Shown in pieces: positions 54,232 to 62,255 of a stretch of 64,000 nt of DNA. Position numbers and translations under genes: made by a program. Below the pieces are notes generated by a model that saw nothing but the letters and a program-made list of their open reading frames with translations, was not told the DNA's origin and did no database searches. Every line of letters starts with the position of its first letter. Position 1 is the first letter of the stretch. The DNA is from a virus: positions 1 through 64,000 of IMG/VR virus record IMGVR_UViG_3300025849_000031. One strand, written 5' to 3'.

Positions 54232-54458
54232 TAGTTCTTACACTTAAGTCAATACTATCGTCAATCATCGGTAGTTCATTCTATAACTGGTTTCAAAAGA
54301 CTAAATTTGGAATCTGGTTCCAGCAATACGTGGACAACAGTCTACAGTATATCGCTAACAAATACGATTTAGAGCTAGCAAAGAAAGATGCTAAGTTCCG
54401 TAAACAATATCCTCTGATCCTCGCACGAATTGAAGAACTTGAAAAGAAACTAAAATAA
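54219..54458 (+). CDS. Small phage protein with amphipathic N-terminus
   Basis: 79 residues: MPWLVVLTLKSILSSIIGSSFYNWFQKTKFGIWFQQYVDNSLQYIANKYDLELAKKDAKFRKQYPLILARIEELEKKLK. The hydrophobic or amphipathic first 45 residues could bind membrane; the end is a short coiled coil. Similar proteins occur in marine T4-like phages. A holin role is possible given the lysis context, but not shown. Confidence 0.75.
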   Translation: MPWLVVLTLKSILSSIIGSSFYNWFQKTKFGIWFQQYVDNSLQYIANKYDLELAKKDAKFRKQYPLILARIEELEKKLK

Positions 54459-54461
54459 CAG

Positions 54462-54490
54462 TTTACTTTTTTACATTAGTATGATATAAT
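54462..54490 (+). promoter_or_regulatory. Early-type promoter upstream of nrdA
   Basis: TTTACT (54462-54467), 17-bp spacer, TATAAT (54485-54490), immediately after the stop codon at 54458. It restores early transcription after the late block. Confidence 0.85.
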
Positions 54491-54521
54491 ATACTTTCAA
54501 ATACATTAACAGGATCAACTT

Positions 54522-56771
54522 ATGTCTTTTAACGTCACTAAAAGAGATGGCACGGTGCAACCCTTCGATCTAGAGAAAGTACACAAAGTACTCGAATGGG
54601 CGACGGAAGGCATTACTGGTGTCTCTGTATCTGAAATAGAAATCAAAGCAAATATACAATTGTACAACAAAATTCCAGCTTATGATATTCATGAGCTTCT
54701 CATTAAGAGTGCAGCAGAACAAATCTGTGAAGCAACACCTAATTATCAGTTTGTAGCAGCACGTCTGATTAACTATAAGATTCGTAAAGAAGTCTATGGT
54801 GATTATACGCCATGGTCTCTTAAACGACTCATAATCGAAAATGTAAGTCGTGGAGTATACGACGGCGGAATCATGGAAAACTATGAGCATACAGAAATCG
54901 ATGAACTCGACTCATATATTAAACATGACCGTGATAATGATTTTACTTATGCTGGAATGGAACAATTCCGTGGTAAGTATCTAGTACAAAATCGTAAAAC
55001 AAAAGAGTTATACGAGTCACCTCAGATGTTGTATATGATGGTTGCTTCTACACTCTTTATGAATTATCCAAAAGAAACAAGATTAAAATATGTTAAGGAC
55101 TACTATGATGCAATTTCTCAATTCTATATCTCTTTGCCTACGCCTATCATGGCTGGAGTTCGGACTTCAACCCGTCAATTCTCTAGCTGTGTTCTTATTG
55201 AATCCGGCGATAGCCTCGATTCTATTAACGCAACTTCAACCAGCATCGTAAAATATATCTCTAAGAAAGCAGGTATTGGTATTGGTGCAGGTTCTATTCG
55301 AGCTGCTGGTGCTACTGTTGGTGATGGTTCGGTTGTACATACAGGCCTGATTCCATTCCTAAAGTATTTCCAATCGGCTGTAAAGTCTTGTTCTCAAGGT
55401 GGCGTTCGTGGTGGTGCAGCTACTGTCTATCTACCAATCTGGCACTATGAATTTGAAGATCTAGTTGTATTGAAAAACAATAAGGGTACTGAAGAAAATC
55501 GTGTACGTCACATGGACTATACCTTCCAGCTAAACAAGTTGATGTATGAGCGTCTATTGACTGATGGTAACATTACATTCTTTGATCCACATGATGTTCC
55601 TGGTTTATATGAATCGTTCTTCTCAGATCAAGATAGGTTTAAAGAGTTATATGAAAAGTACGAAAGAAAAACATCTATTCGTAAAAAGTCTGTACCAGCA
55701 ATGGAGGTATTCCAAACTCTATTAGCAGAACGTAAAGATACCGGTAGAGTTTATATAATGAATGTCGATCATGCTAATGAACATGGTGCATTTCATCCAA
55801 AGGTTGCTCCAATTAGAATGAGTAATCTATGTTGTGAAATCGATCTACCGACTAAGCCATTGAATGATGTCAATGATCCAAATGGTGAAATTAGTCTATG
55901 TACTTTATCAGCTATCAATTGGGGTCTTATTAATGATCCTGCTGATTTTGAAAAGTATTGTAATCTAGCTGTACGTGGGCTTGATGAATTGCTTACATAT
56001 CAGGATTACCCAATTAAAGCTGCTGAACTTTCTACAATGAATCGTAGACCACTTGGCATTGGTATTATTAATCTTGCATACTTCCTGGCTAAGCGTGGAT
56101 TAAAGTATGATGAAAGCGCATATGAAACAGTTGATGAATATGCCGAAGCATGGTCATATCATCTTATTAAAGCTTCTGCTGATTTAGCTGCAGAAAAAGG
56201 TAAAATAAACAAGAATTATGAGACAAAATATGGCAGTGGAGTTCTTCCAATTGATACATATAAGGATGCTGTAAATACTTTAGTATCACATAAAGAAAGA
56301 ATGCCATGGGATAGTTTACGTGATCAGTTAAAAGATACAGGTATACGTAATTCTACACTGATGGCTCTTATGCCGGCCGAGACATCTGCACAAATAAGTA
56401 ATAGTACAAATGGTATTGAACCACCAAGAGCTTTAGTTTCGTACAAACAATCTAAAGATGGTGTAATGGCTCAGGTTGTTCCTGGATACCATCACCTTAA
56501 AAATAAGTATGATCTCCTATGGGATCAAGAGTCACCAGATGGTTATCTAAAAATCTGTGCGATTCTTCAAAAGTATATCGATCAAGGCATTAGTGTGAAT
56601 ACATCATACAATCCTGATTTCTTTGAAGACTCAAAGGTACCTATGTCAATAATGGTAACTGATCTAGTGACAGCTTATAAGTTTGGTTTAAAGCAATTGT
56701 ACTACTTTAATACTTACGATGGTGCAGGGGAAATGAAAGAAGAAGAAGACTGCGAGAGTTGTAAAATATGA
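54522..56771 (+). CDS. nrdA: Ribonucleotide reductase large subunit NrdA (class I)
   Basis: It reduces ribonucleoside diphosphates to deoxy forms. 749 residues (T4 754). An ATP-cone starts FNVTKRDGTVQPFDLEKVHKVLEWA. The catalytic region has FSSCVLIESGDS, then CCEIDLPT and NLAYFLAKRG, and LMALMPAETSAQISN. The C-terminal redox pair is in DCESCKI. It overlaps nrdB by ATGA. Confidence 0.97.
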   Translation: MSFNVTKRDGTVQPFDLEKVHKVLEWATEGITGVSVSEIEIKANIQLYNKIPAYDIHELLIKSAAEQICEATPNYQFVAARLINYKIRKEVYGDYTPWSLKRLIIENVSRGVYDGGIMENYEHTEIDELDSYIKHDRDNDFTYAGMEQFRGKYLVQNRKTKELYESPQMLYMMVASTLFMNYPKETRLKYVKDYYDAISQFYISLPTPIMAGVRTSTRQFSSCVLIESGDSLDSINATSTSIVKYISKKAGIGIGAGSIRAAGATVGDGSVVHTGLIPFLKYFQSAVKSCSQGGVRGGAATVYLPIWHYEFEDLVVLKNNKGTEENRVRHMDYTFQLNKLMYERLLTDGNITFFDPHDVPGLYESFFSDQDRFKELYEKYERKTSIRKKSVPAMEVFQTLLAERKDTGRVYIMNVDHANEHGAFHPKVAPIRMSNLCCEIDLPTKPLNDVNDPNGEISLCTLSAINWGLINDPADFEKYCNLAVRGLDELLTYQDYPIKAAELSTMNRRPLGIGIINLAYFLAKRGLKYDESAYETVDEYAEAWSYHLIKASADLAAEKGKINKNYETKYGSGVLPIDTYKDAVNTLVSHKERMPWDSLRDQLKDTGIRNSTLMALMPAETSAQISNSTNGIEPPRALVSYKQSKDGVMAQVVPGYHHLKNKYDLLWDQESPDGYLKICAILQKYIDQGISVNTSYNPDFFEDSKVPMSIMVTDLVTAYKFGLKQLYYFNTYDGAGEMKEEEDCESCKI

Positions 56772-57835
56772 GTAGAACAAATGGAACAGAGTCACACCTA
56801 ACAAAAATGATGTTTTTGGATGATCCAGTTGATATCGCACGATATGACAGTGTCAAATATCCTAACATCGATAAGATCACAGATAAGCAACTTGGTTTCT
56901 TTTGGAGACCAGAAGAAGTCGATGTATCAAAAGATAAGAAAGACTTTGATGCATTAGACGAACACGAGCAACACATTTTTACAAGCAATTTAAAGCGACA
57001 AATTCTATTAGATTCAGTTCAAGGTAGAGAACCATTGGATGCATTCTTACCAGTGTGTTCATTACCTGAAGTGGAGAATTGGATTACTACATGGGCATTC
57101 TTTGAAACAATTCATAGTCGCTCTTATACACATATTATTCGTAACATTTATCCAGATCCTTCTGTGGTATTCGATACGATTATGAATAATAGAGAAATCG
57201 TTGATTGCGCAGATGATATATGTAAGTGGTACGATGAACTAATCGATGCACCAAAGGATATATCAAACTATGAACATAAGAAAAGAATTTGGCTAGCTCT
57301 TATGAGTGCCAACGCTTTGGAAGGTATTCGATTCTATGTATCGTTTGCATGTTCATGGGCATTTGCTGAATTAAAGAAGATGGAAGGTAATGCAAAGATC
57401 ATTAAGTTTATCGCAAGAGATGAGAACGTTCACCTTGCTGGTACTACAGTAATGATTAAGAGTTTACTAAAAGAAGACCCTGATTATATCAAGATTCAAG
57501 AAGAAACAAAGGAAGAAGTTGAAAAGCTTTTTGTTGATGTAATCGAACAAGAAAAACAGTGGGCTAATTATCTATTTAAAGATGGATCGATGATTGGTTT
57601 AAATGAAAAATTATTATGTGATTATGTTGAATTTATTGGCACGAAAAGAATGAGAGCACTTAGCATTCATTCACCATTCCATGTTTCTAAAACAAATCCT
57701 TTACCATGGACTGAAAAGTGGATCGGGGGTGGTAACGTACAAGTAGCTCCTCAAGAAACTGAAATCACTTCGTATGTAACAGGCGGTGTAAAGAAGGATA
57801 TGACAACAGACACATTAGCAGCATTAAGTTTATAG
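56768..57835 (+). CDS. nrdB: Ribonucleotide reductase small subunit NrdB
   Basis: The diiron-tyrosyl radical subunit, 355 residues (T4 388). Metal ligands appear in FETIHSRSYTHI (Glu, His) and ARDENVHLAGT (Glu, His); FYVSFACSWAF follows the family pattern. It is uninterrupted: no intron as in T4 nrdB. Nine bases separate it from the glutaredoxin gene that would re-reduce NrdA. Confidence 0.97.
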   Translation: MSRTNGTESHLTKMMFLDDPVDIARYDSVKYPNIDKITDKQLGFFWRPEEVDVSKDKKDFDALDEHEQHIFTSNLKRQILLDSVQGREPLDAFLPVCSLPEVENWITTWAFFETIHSRSYTHIIRNIYPDPSVVFDTIMNNREIVDCADDICKWYDELIDAPKDISNYEHKKRIWLALMSANALEGIRFYVSFACSWAFAELKKMEGNAKIIKFIARDENVHLAGTTVMIKSLLKEDPDYIKIQEETKEEVEKLFVDVIEQEKQWANYLFKDGSMIGLNEKLLCDYVEFIGTKRMRALSIHSPFHVSKTNPLPWTEKWIGGGNVQVAPQETEITSYVTGGVKKDMTTDTLAALSL

Positions 57836-57843
57836 GAGATACA

Positions 57844-58068
57844 ATGAACATCGAAATATACGGCAAAGATAATTGCCCACAATGCGATAGTGCTAAAGCG
57901 TTATCAAAGCCTCATGATTATGTTTATAAGAAACTAGGTACAGATTTTACACGTGAACAGCTATTTGAGCAATTTCCAGAAGCAAGAACATTTCCACAGA
58001 TAAAGATCGATGGTAAAGTTGTTGGTGGTCTTACTGAACTAAAACAACATTTGGGGGCTATGTCATGA
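57844..58068 (+). CDS. grx: Glutaredoxin
   Basis: 74 residues. It starts NIEIYGKDNCPQCDSAKAL with the CPQC redox site, then TFPQIKIDGKVVGGLTELKQHL (TxPxI...GG motif). It most likely supplies electrons to the NrdAB enzyme encoded immediately upstream. The stop overlaps the next small gene (ATGA). Confidence 0.95.
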   Translation: MNIEIYGKDNCPQCDSAKALSKPHDYVYKKLGTDFTREQLFEQFPEARTFPQIKIDGKVVGGLTELKQHLGAMS

Positions 58069-58202
58069 GTATAAAACAAATCGATTGCCCTATGTGCTAC
58101 AATAAGTCACGAGTATCATGTGAAGAAGAAGATCCAAAATATTGTCCAATTTGTGGCGAACCTATCGAAGATCATATTGAAGAGCTAAACTTTGATGACT
58201 AG
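58065..58202 (+). CDS. 45-residue zinc-ribbon protein
   Basis: ATG 58065 to TAG 58202. Two CxxC knuckles (DCPMC and YCPICG), spaced for one zinc ion, with an acidic tail. Coupled to glutaredoxin by ATGA overlap. Such small ribbons often bind nucleic acid or RNA polymerase; the role here is unknown. Confidence 0.75.
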   Translation: MSIKQIDCPMCYNKSRVSCEEEDPKYCPICGEPIEDHIEELNFDD

Positions 58203-58214
58203 TATATATAATAC

Positions 58215-58637
58215 ATGTGGTTATATAATGATAAAGAGTGGATCCCGCCTCAAGACTTTAGTTCTAACGACTATTACGGGTTTGTGTATCTCATAACAAA
58301 CGAGAAGACAAACCAGAAATATGTCGGTAAGAAGTTCTTTTGGTTTACCAAAACGTTAGGGATAACAAAGACAAGGAAGCGCAGGAAAAAGACCTTAGTT
58401 GAATCCGATTGGAAAACATACTATGGTTCAAGTAACATGCTCAATGAAGAAATAAACGACAATGGCTCTGACCATTTAAAACGAGAAATTATTCATTTGT
58501 GTAAAACAAAAGGAGAGTGTGCATACATGGAAGCCAAGGAGCAATTTGACAGGGATGTCCTTTTGACAGATGAGTACTACAATGGGTTTATCGGATGCAA
58601 GATCGGAGCACCCTCAGTAAAAGGATTAAAAAAATAG
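58215..58637 (+). CDS. GIY-YIG-like nuclease domain protein
   Basis: 140 residues. YYGFVYLITNEKTNQKYVGKKFFW gives the GIY-YIG core (GFVYLI...YVG), followed by RKRRKK and YYGSSNMLNEEI. A glutamate in the AYMEAKEQF helix could be catalytic. Similar free-standing proteins are common in marine T4-like phages; they may be homing-type or host-DNA nucleases. It is not a close match to T4 endonuclease II. Confidence 0.75.
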   Translation: MWLYNDKEWIPPQDFSSNDYYGFVYLITNEKTNQKYVGKKFFWFTKTLGITKTRKRRKKTLVESDWKTYYGSSNMLNEEINDNGSDHLKREIIHLCKTKGECAYMEAKEQFDRDVLLTDEYYNGFIGCKIGAPSVKGLKK

Positions 58638-58666
58638 TGTACATTCACTATAAACTATGTTATAAT
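58638..58666 (+). promoter_or_regulatory. Early-type promoter upstream of the 58699 gene
   Basis: TGTACA (58638-58643), 17-bp spacer, TG-extended TATAAT (58661-58666), beginning right after the preceding stop codon. Confidence 0.9.
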
Positions 58667-58698
58667 ATACATTAAATTATAGTAAAGGTTATTCCTGC

Positions 58699-59124
58699 AT
58701 GTCAAACGTTTATAAATTTCCCACCGGTGAAAGACTTAACGTCGCCGAAGTAGTAAAACAAACCCTCAGTAAAGAAGAACAAATAGAAATTCAAAAAGAA
58801 GAATGCGTAGAATTTGCCCATCATTGCTTTGGGTTGATAGACGATGCAATTCATAACGGCTCTGGGTTGTTTGATAAAATGGATTTCCTTGATATAAGCA
58901 CCCCCGAAGCGATGGATATGGCAGTAGTTATTAATTTACTTGCTGCTGCTTTTTATCGCTTTAAGGGTATAGAACATCCATTCCAAGATGATCTAGATAT
59001 TTGTAACCAAAAGCTAGATAGACTCATAACGGATGAACCTTATTCTAAAGGTGAATTGGAAGAAATACAAAAAGAAATAGAAGAACTAATTACAAAGGCG
59101 ACTGAAGACGATGATACTGATTGA
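58699..59124 (+). CDS. Hypothetical acidic phage protein
   Basis: 141 residues: MSNVYKFPTGERLNVAEVVKQTLSKEEQIEIQKEECVEFAHHCFGLIDDAIHNG, later MDMAVVINLLAAAFYRFKGIEHPFQDDLD and an acidic tail. Helical; the family is unknown to me. It overlaps the RNase H gene by 14 bp, so it is co-expressed with it. Confidence 0.75.
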   Translation: MSNVYKFPTGERLNVAEVVKQTLSKEEQIEIQKEECVEFAHHCFGLIDDAIHNGSGLFDKMDFLDISTPEAMDMAVVINLLAAAFYRFKGIEHPFQDDLDICNQKLDRLITDEPYSKGELEEIQKEIEELITKATEDDDTD

Positions 59125-59971
59125 TTATAACCAAATTGCATTATCAAATATAATAGTGCAAAAGCTAAATGATGAAAACATGATTCGACATATGATTCTA
59201 AACAGTATTCGTATGTACAATAAGAAGTATCGAGATCAGTATGGCCAAATGGTTATTTGTTGTGATGGTATGAATACATGGAGAAAGCAATACTTTCCAC
59301 AATATAAAGCAGCTCGTAAAAAGAATCGAGATGAACAGTCTGATACTGATTGGCCTGAAATCTTTCGTATTCTAAATCTAGTAAGAGATGAAATCAAAGA
59401 GAATCTCCCCTATAAAGTTATTCATCTAGAAGGTTGCGAAGCTGATGATGTAATTGGTGTACTTGCACTTGAAACACAAGAGTTCGGTAAAGACGAGCCA
59501 GTTAAGATTATCTCATCTGATAAAGACTTTATTCAATTGCATCGCTTTAAGAATATATCACAATTTAGTCCGATGCAAAAGAAAGAAGTAACTGATAAGA
59601 ACCCTCACATATATCGATTTAATCATATTATGAAAGGCGATAAAGGCGATGGGATTCCTAATATCAAATCTGCTGATAACGTATTTGTTGAATCGATTAG
59701 ACAGACACCAATCAGTGCTAAGCAACTACAAGAGTGGCTAGATAATGCTGAGAACTTAAAAGAGGTATTAGGTGATGAGTTATACCGTAACTATCAGCGT
59801 AATAAAACTCTTATAGATTTAACAGAAATACCAGAAAGCATCAGTGAATCTATTATAAATACTTTTAATAATAGTAAAAAACCAATGCAAATGAAAGCAT
59901 TAAACTATTTGATTAAGAAACGATGTAACCTATTGATTGAATGCGTAGAGGAATTTTATAACAATGGCTAG
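59111..59971 (+). CDS. rnh: RNase H / 5'-3' exonuclease (Rnh)
   Basis: It removes RNA primers from lagging-strand fragments. 286 residues (T4 305). FEN-1-type acidic motifs: ILIDYNQIA, MVICCDGMNTWRKQYFPQYKAARKK, LEGCEADDVIGVLA and ISSDKDFIQL, then MKGDKGDGIPNI. The last codons overlap the next gene by 8 bp. A late box (59854) lies within its coding sequence. Confidence 0.96.
   Translation: MILIDYNQIALSNIIVQKLNDENMIRHMILNSIRMYNKKYRDQYGQMVICCDGMNTWRKQYFPQYKAARKKNRDEQSDTDWPEIFRILNLVRDEIKENLPYKVIHLEGCEADDVIGVLALETQEFGKDEPVKIISSDKDFIQLHRFKNISQFSPMQKKEVTDKNPHIYRFNHIMKGDKGDGIPNIKSADNVFVESIRQTPISAKQLQEWLDNAENLKEVLGDELYRNYQRNKTLIDLTEIPESISESIINTFNNSKKPMQMKALNYLIKKRCNLLIECVEEFYNNG
59854..59861 (+). 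promoter_or_regulatory. Candidate late promoter box inside rnh
   Basis: An exact TATAAATA 103 bp before the 59964 start, inside the rnh reading frame. The octamer can occur by chance in AT-rich coding DNA (others at 1124 and 22702), but this one is near the 3' end and ahead of a probable late gene. Confidence 0.4.
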
Positions 59972-60392
59972 TAATAAAGACTTACAAATATCAACTGTTC
60001 TCGAAGATCTTGCTAAAATTAAAACAGCAAAGGCCAAGAAAGAATATCTTATTAAGAACGAATCGCGTCAACTTAAAACCTTTCTAAAAGGTGCTTTTGA
60101 CAAATCACTCGAATTTAATTTACCTGCAGGCACTCCGCCGTATACACCTAACAAAGATTCTGAATATGGCTTCGGTCGTGTATCATCAGATTTTCGATTC
60201 TTTGCAAAAGGATACGAAGGGGATAGGTTAGAAGCTGGTGTCCGCGAAGGTAAATTTATCAAAGTTTTGGAGAGTGTATCTCCAAAAGAAGCAGAGCTTA
60301 TCATTATGATGAAAGATAAGAAGTTGGTTGGAAAATATAAAGGAGTAACATTAAAATTAGTCTCCGATGCATTCCCAACTCTTATTAAATAA
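59964..60392 (+). CDS. DUF6433-like conserved phage protein
   Basis: 142 residues: ISTVLEDLAKIKTAKAKKEYLIKNESRQLKTFLKGAFDKSLEFNLPAGTPPYTPNKD, then RFFAKGYEGDRLEAGVREGKFIKVLESVSPKEAELIIMMKDKKL. The LKxxLxxxFDxxxxxxLPxGxPPYxP...AELxxxMKDKKL pattern recurs in T4-like phages downstream of rnh, where T4 carries dsbA and 33. Function not established. Confidence 0.82.
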   Translation: MASNKDLQISTVLEDLAKIKTAKAKKEYLIKNESRQLKTFLKGAFDKSLEFNLPAGTPPYTPNKDSEYGFGRVSSDFRFFAKGYEGDRLEAGVREGKFIKVLESVSPKEAELIIMMKDKKLVGKYKGVTLKLVSDAFPTLIK

Positions 60393-60418
60393 GTGATTCA
60401 TTAACTAACCGTAACAAC

Positions 60419-60430
60419 TAAGGAGGATCC
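60419..60430 (+). other. Strong Shine-Dalgarno sequence without a following ORF
   Basis: TAAGGAGGATCC in the gap after the 59964 gene. The nearest ATGs (60447, 60450) are 17 or more bases away and read only four codons. See also 60650. Confidence 0.5.
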
Positions 60431-60486
60431 GAACTTAAATACCTATATGATGATCAATTAAAACTTTATGGAGGGAATAATTCTAT

Positions 60487-60648
60487 ATGAGGTTACAAGA
60501 GATCGAACGGCTAAAGAAAGATAGGAACAAGGCAACATACTATCGACAGCGGCTGTTAAAGAAAGGAAAGTCAGATAAAGCATTTAAAATGCAAAAGAAG
60601 ATAGATTATCTTGACGAGTATATTGAGCAATTAAGGTATGCATCATAA
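60487..60648 (+). CDS. 53-residue basic coiled-coil protein
   Basis: ATG 60487 (GGAGGGAATAATTCTAT upstream) encodes MRLQEIERLKKDRNKATYYRQRLLKKGKSDKAFKMQKKIDYLDEYIEQLRYAS: a helical hairpin, strongly basic in the first half. No family recognised. It lies between two orphan ribosome-binding sequences. Confidence 0.65.
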   Translation: MRLQEIERLKKDRNKATYYRQRLLKKGKSDKAFKMQKKIDYLDEYIEQLRYAS

Positions 60649-60649
60649 G

Positions 60650-60661
60650 TAAGGAGGTGAT
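60650..60661 (+). other. Perfect anti-SD complement without a following ORF
   Basis: TAAGGAGGTGAT is fully complementary to the 3' end of bacterial 16S rRNA over 12 bases, yet no start codon with an ORF follows before the terminator at 60672. Confidence 0.7.
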
Positions 60662-60671
60662 AAAATCTACT

Positions 60672-60700
60672 GTAAACCCTCGAAAGGGGGTTTACTTTTC
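60672..60700 (+). terminator. Intrinsic terminator overlapping a promoter
   Basis: GTAAACCC (60672-60679) pairs perfectly with GGGTTTAC (60688-60695) and is followed by TTTTCTTT. The 3' arm contains the TTTACT -35 box of the next promoter. Confidence 0.8.
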
Positions 60701-60719
60701 TTTAAAACTGTGTTATAAT
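60691..60719 (+). promoter_or_regulatory. Early-type promoter giving a probable leaderless mRNA
   Basis: TTTACT (60691-60696), 17-bp spacer, TG-extended TATAAT (60714-60719). The expected start (7-8 bases after the -10) coincides with ATG 60727. Confidence 0.85.
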
Positions 60720-60726
60720 ATACATT

Positions 60727-61281
60727 ATGAATATATTTATTTTAGATAATGATCCCATCAAAGCCGCACAACTCCAGTGCGATAAACACATCCCTAAAAT
60801 GGTTGTTGAATCAGCCCAAATGCTATCTACCGTTCATCGAATGATTGATGGTACAATGGAACGTAGGCCTTCTAAATCTGGCTCTATGCTACAGTACTTT
60901 AAACTTGATGATCATCGAGAAGACATCTTATACAAAGCAGTGCATATGAATCATCCTTGTACTGTTTGGTCTCGAGAAAACTGTAGTAATTACGATTGGC
61001 ACTATAAACACTTTATCGCGTTATGTAATGAATATACATATAGGTATGGTAAAACACATGCGAGTGAAACAAAACTAGCGACTGTATTAAAAAATGCACC
61101 AAAGAATATTAATCATACAACGAGTAAGAGTCCATTTAAATTAGCAATGGGTTCTAATCCTGAATGTATGTTTGAAGATGCTGTAAAATCTTATCGTGCA
61201 TTTTACCAAACTAAACAAGCGAGGTTTGCAATGAAGTGGACTAAGCGTAAACAACCGGAGTGGTTTCATGCCATTGTATGA
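60727..61281 (+). CDS. Conserved phage protein, 184 residues
   Basis: MNIFILDNDPIKAAQLQCDKHIPKMVVESAQMLSTVHRMIDG, then HPCTVWSRENCSNYDWHYKHFIALCNEYTYRYGKTH and APKNINHTTSKSPFKLAMG. This pattern (DxDPxxAAxxxCDKHxxKMxxESAQMLSTxHR...HPCxxWxRES..NYxWL..H) is common in tailed phages, uncharacterised, with conserved Asp/His/Cys that might form an active site. It appears to be translated from a leaderless transcript because no ribosome site can fit. Confidence 0.85.
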   Translation: MNIFILDNDPIKAAQLQCDKHIPKMVVESAQMLSTVHRMIDGTMERRPSKSGSMLQYFKLDDHREDILYKAVHMNHPCTVWSRENCSNYDWHYKHFIALCNEYTYRYGKTHASETKLATVLKNAPKNINHTTSKSPFKLAMGSNPECMFEDAVKSYRAFYQTKQARFAMKWTKRKQPEWFHAIV

Positions 61282-61504
61282 TTTCGAAAATATAGAAACT
61301 GGTGAAGTAGAAACTAAGATGATGTCTATTTCATCGATGGAAGAATATGTAAAGGATCCTAATATCCGACAAGTACTTGCTGCACCAAAAATTGTAGGTG
61401 GTACTAAAAGCACTATTAGTCAGGTGCCAGACGGATTCAACGATATTCTCAAATCAATCAAGAAAAACTCAGACCCTAAACGCTGCACAATAGAGACTAA
61501 ATAA
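61268..61504 (+). CDS. FmdB-like small protein lacking the zinc ribbon
   Basis: 78 residues. MPLYDFENIETGEVETKMMSISSMEEYVKDPNIRQVLAAPKIVGGTKS resembles the FmdB/zinc-ribbon regulator start (MPxYxFxxxxxGE.xE) but has lost the N-terminal Cys pairs, as in other T4-like phages. The end (SDPKRCTIETK) is basic. It overlaps both neighbours. Possible regulator; function unknown. Confidence 0.75.
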   Translation: MPLYDFENIETGEVETKMMSISSMEEYVKDPNIRQVLAAPKIVGGTKSTISQVPDGFNDILKSIKKNSDPKRCTIETK

Positions 61505-62037
61505 TGAAAGTTAAAATTGGACCTTACCCTGATTATAAATGGTATCATAACTATTTGTTCGAACTATTTGGCTACACCCCAGAACAAACTGTCAACGTAA
61601 AGTTAGATAAATGGGATACTTGGTCAATGGATCATACCCTTGCTAAAATCGTTTTGCCTATGCTATATCAACTAGCAAAAACAAAAATTGGATCGCCACA
61701 CGTTGATGATAAAGATGTACCTGAGGCTTTAAGAAGCTCTGAAGGTGAAGGTGAGCTAATGGTTCATGATCGATGGGATTGGGTTATGTCAGAAATGATA
61801 TTTTCGTTTGAGACTAAATTAGCAGAAGAGGATTGGCAAGATCAATTCTTCTCTGGAGAGAGTGATCTATATAACGTACCAATACTGTCATCACAAGGTG
61901 AAGTCATAGCCTTCGAAATTAAACATGGCCCTGATGATACACTTAAAATTGACTACGATGGCCTACGTGAGTATCAAGAAAGAATCACAAATGGCTTTAG
62001 ATTGTTTGGTCAATACTACGAAGGATTGTGGGATTAG
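61504..62037 (+). CDS. Conserved phage protein, 177 residues
   Basis: MKVKIGPYPDYKWYHNYLFELFGY, then VNVKLDKWDTWSMDHTLAKIVLPMLYQLAKTKIGSPHVDDKDVPEALR and HDRWDWVMSEMIFSFETKL. The block VKxDKxDTWSMDHTLAxIxLPML...GSPxVDDxDVPExLR is widespread in phages; the enzymatic role is unknown. It shares a base with the preceding stop. Confidence 0.83.
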   Translation: MKVKIGPYPDYKWYHNYLFELFGYTPEQTVNVKLDKWDTWSMDHTLAKIVLPMLYQLAKTKIGSPHVDDKDVPEALRSSEGEGELMVHDRWDWVMSEMIFSFETKLAEEDWQDQFFSGESDLYNVPILSSQGEVIAFEIKHGPDDTLKIDYDGLREYQERITNGFRLFGQYYEGLWD

Positions 62038-62039
62038 CA

Positions 62040-62255
62040 ATGGAAGATACGATTAAGCTTGCAGAATTTATGCATGAAAAATATCTAGATAATTGTTATG
62101 AGCGAGATTCGTATAATTTACCAATCTATACTGAAACAGAGTATCAAGAAAACAATAAAGAATTTTTGACTGATTTGTATATTGCTGAAATAAAAGATCA
62201 ATCAATTAAAACAATGATTAAGACTTTACAGGTAATGTCTAATGATCAACTATAG
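62040..62255 (+). CDS. Hypothetical 71-residue phage protein
   Basis: MEDTIKLAEFMHEKYLDNCYERDSYNLPIYTETEYQENNKEFLTDLYIAEIKDQSIKTMIKTLQVMSNDQL: acidic and helical. ATG 62040 lies two bases after the previous stop; an in-frame TTG at 62028 is less likely. It overlaps the next gene by 14 bp. No family recognised. Confidence 0.7.
   Translation: MEDTIKLAEFMHEKYLDNCYERDSYNLPIYTETEYQENNKEFLTDLYIAEIKDQSIKTMIKTLQVMSNDQL

Noticed and set aside
58215-58637. Identification of the GIY-YIG-like protein as T4 endonuclease II (DenA)
   Set aside because: The arrangement of motifs and flanking sequence does not follow T4 DenA; only a GIY-YIG-like core is visible.
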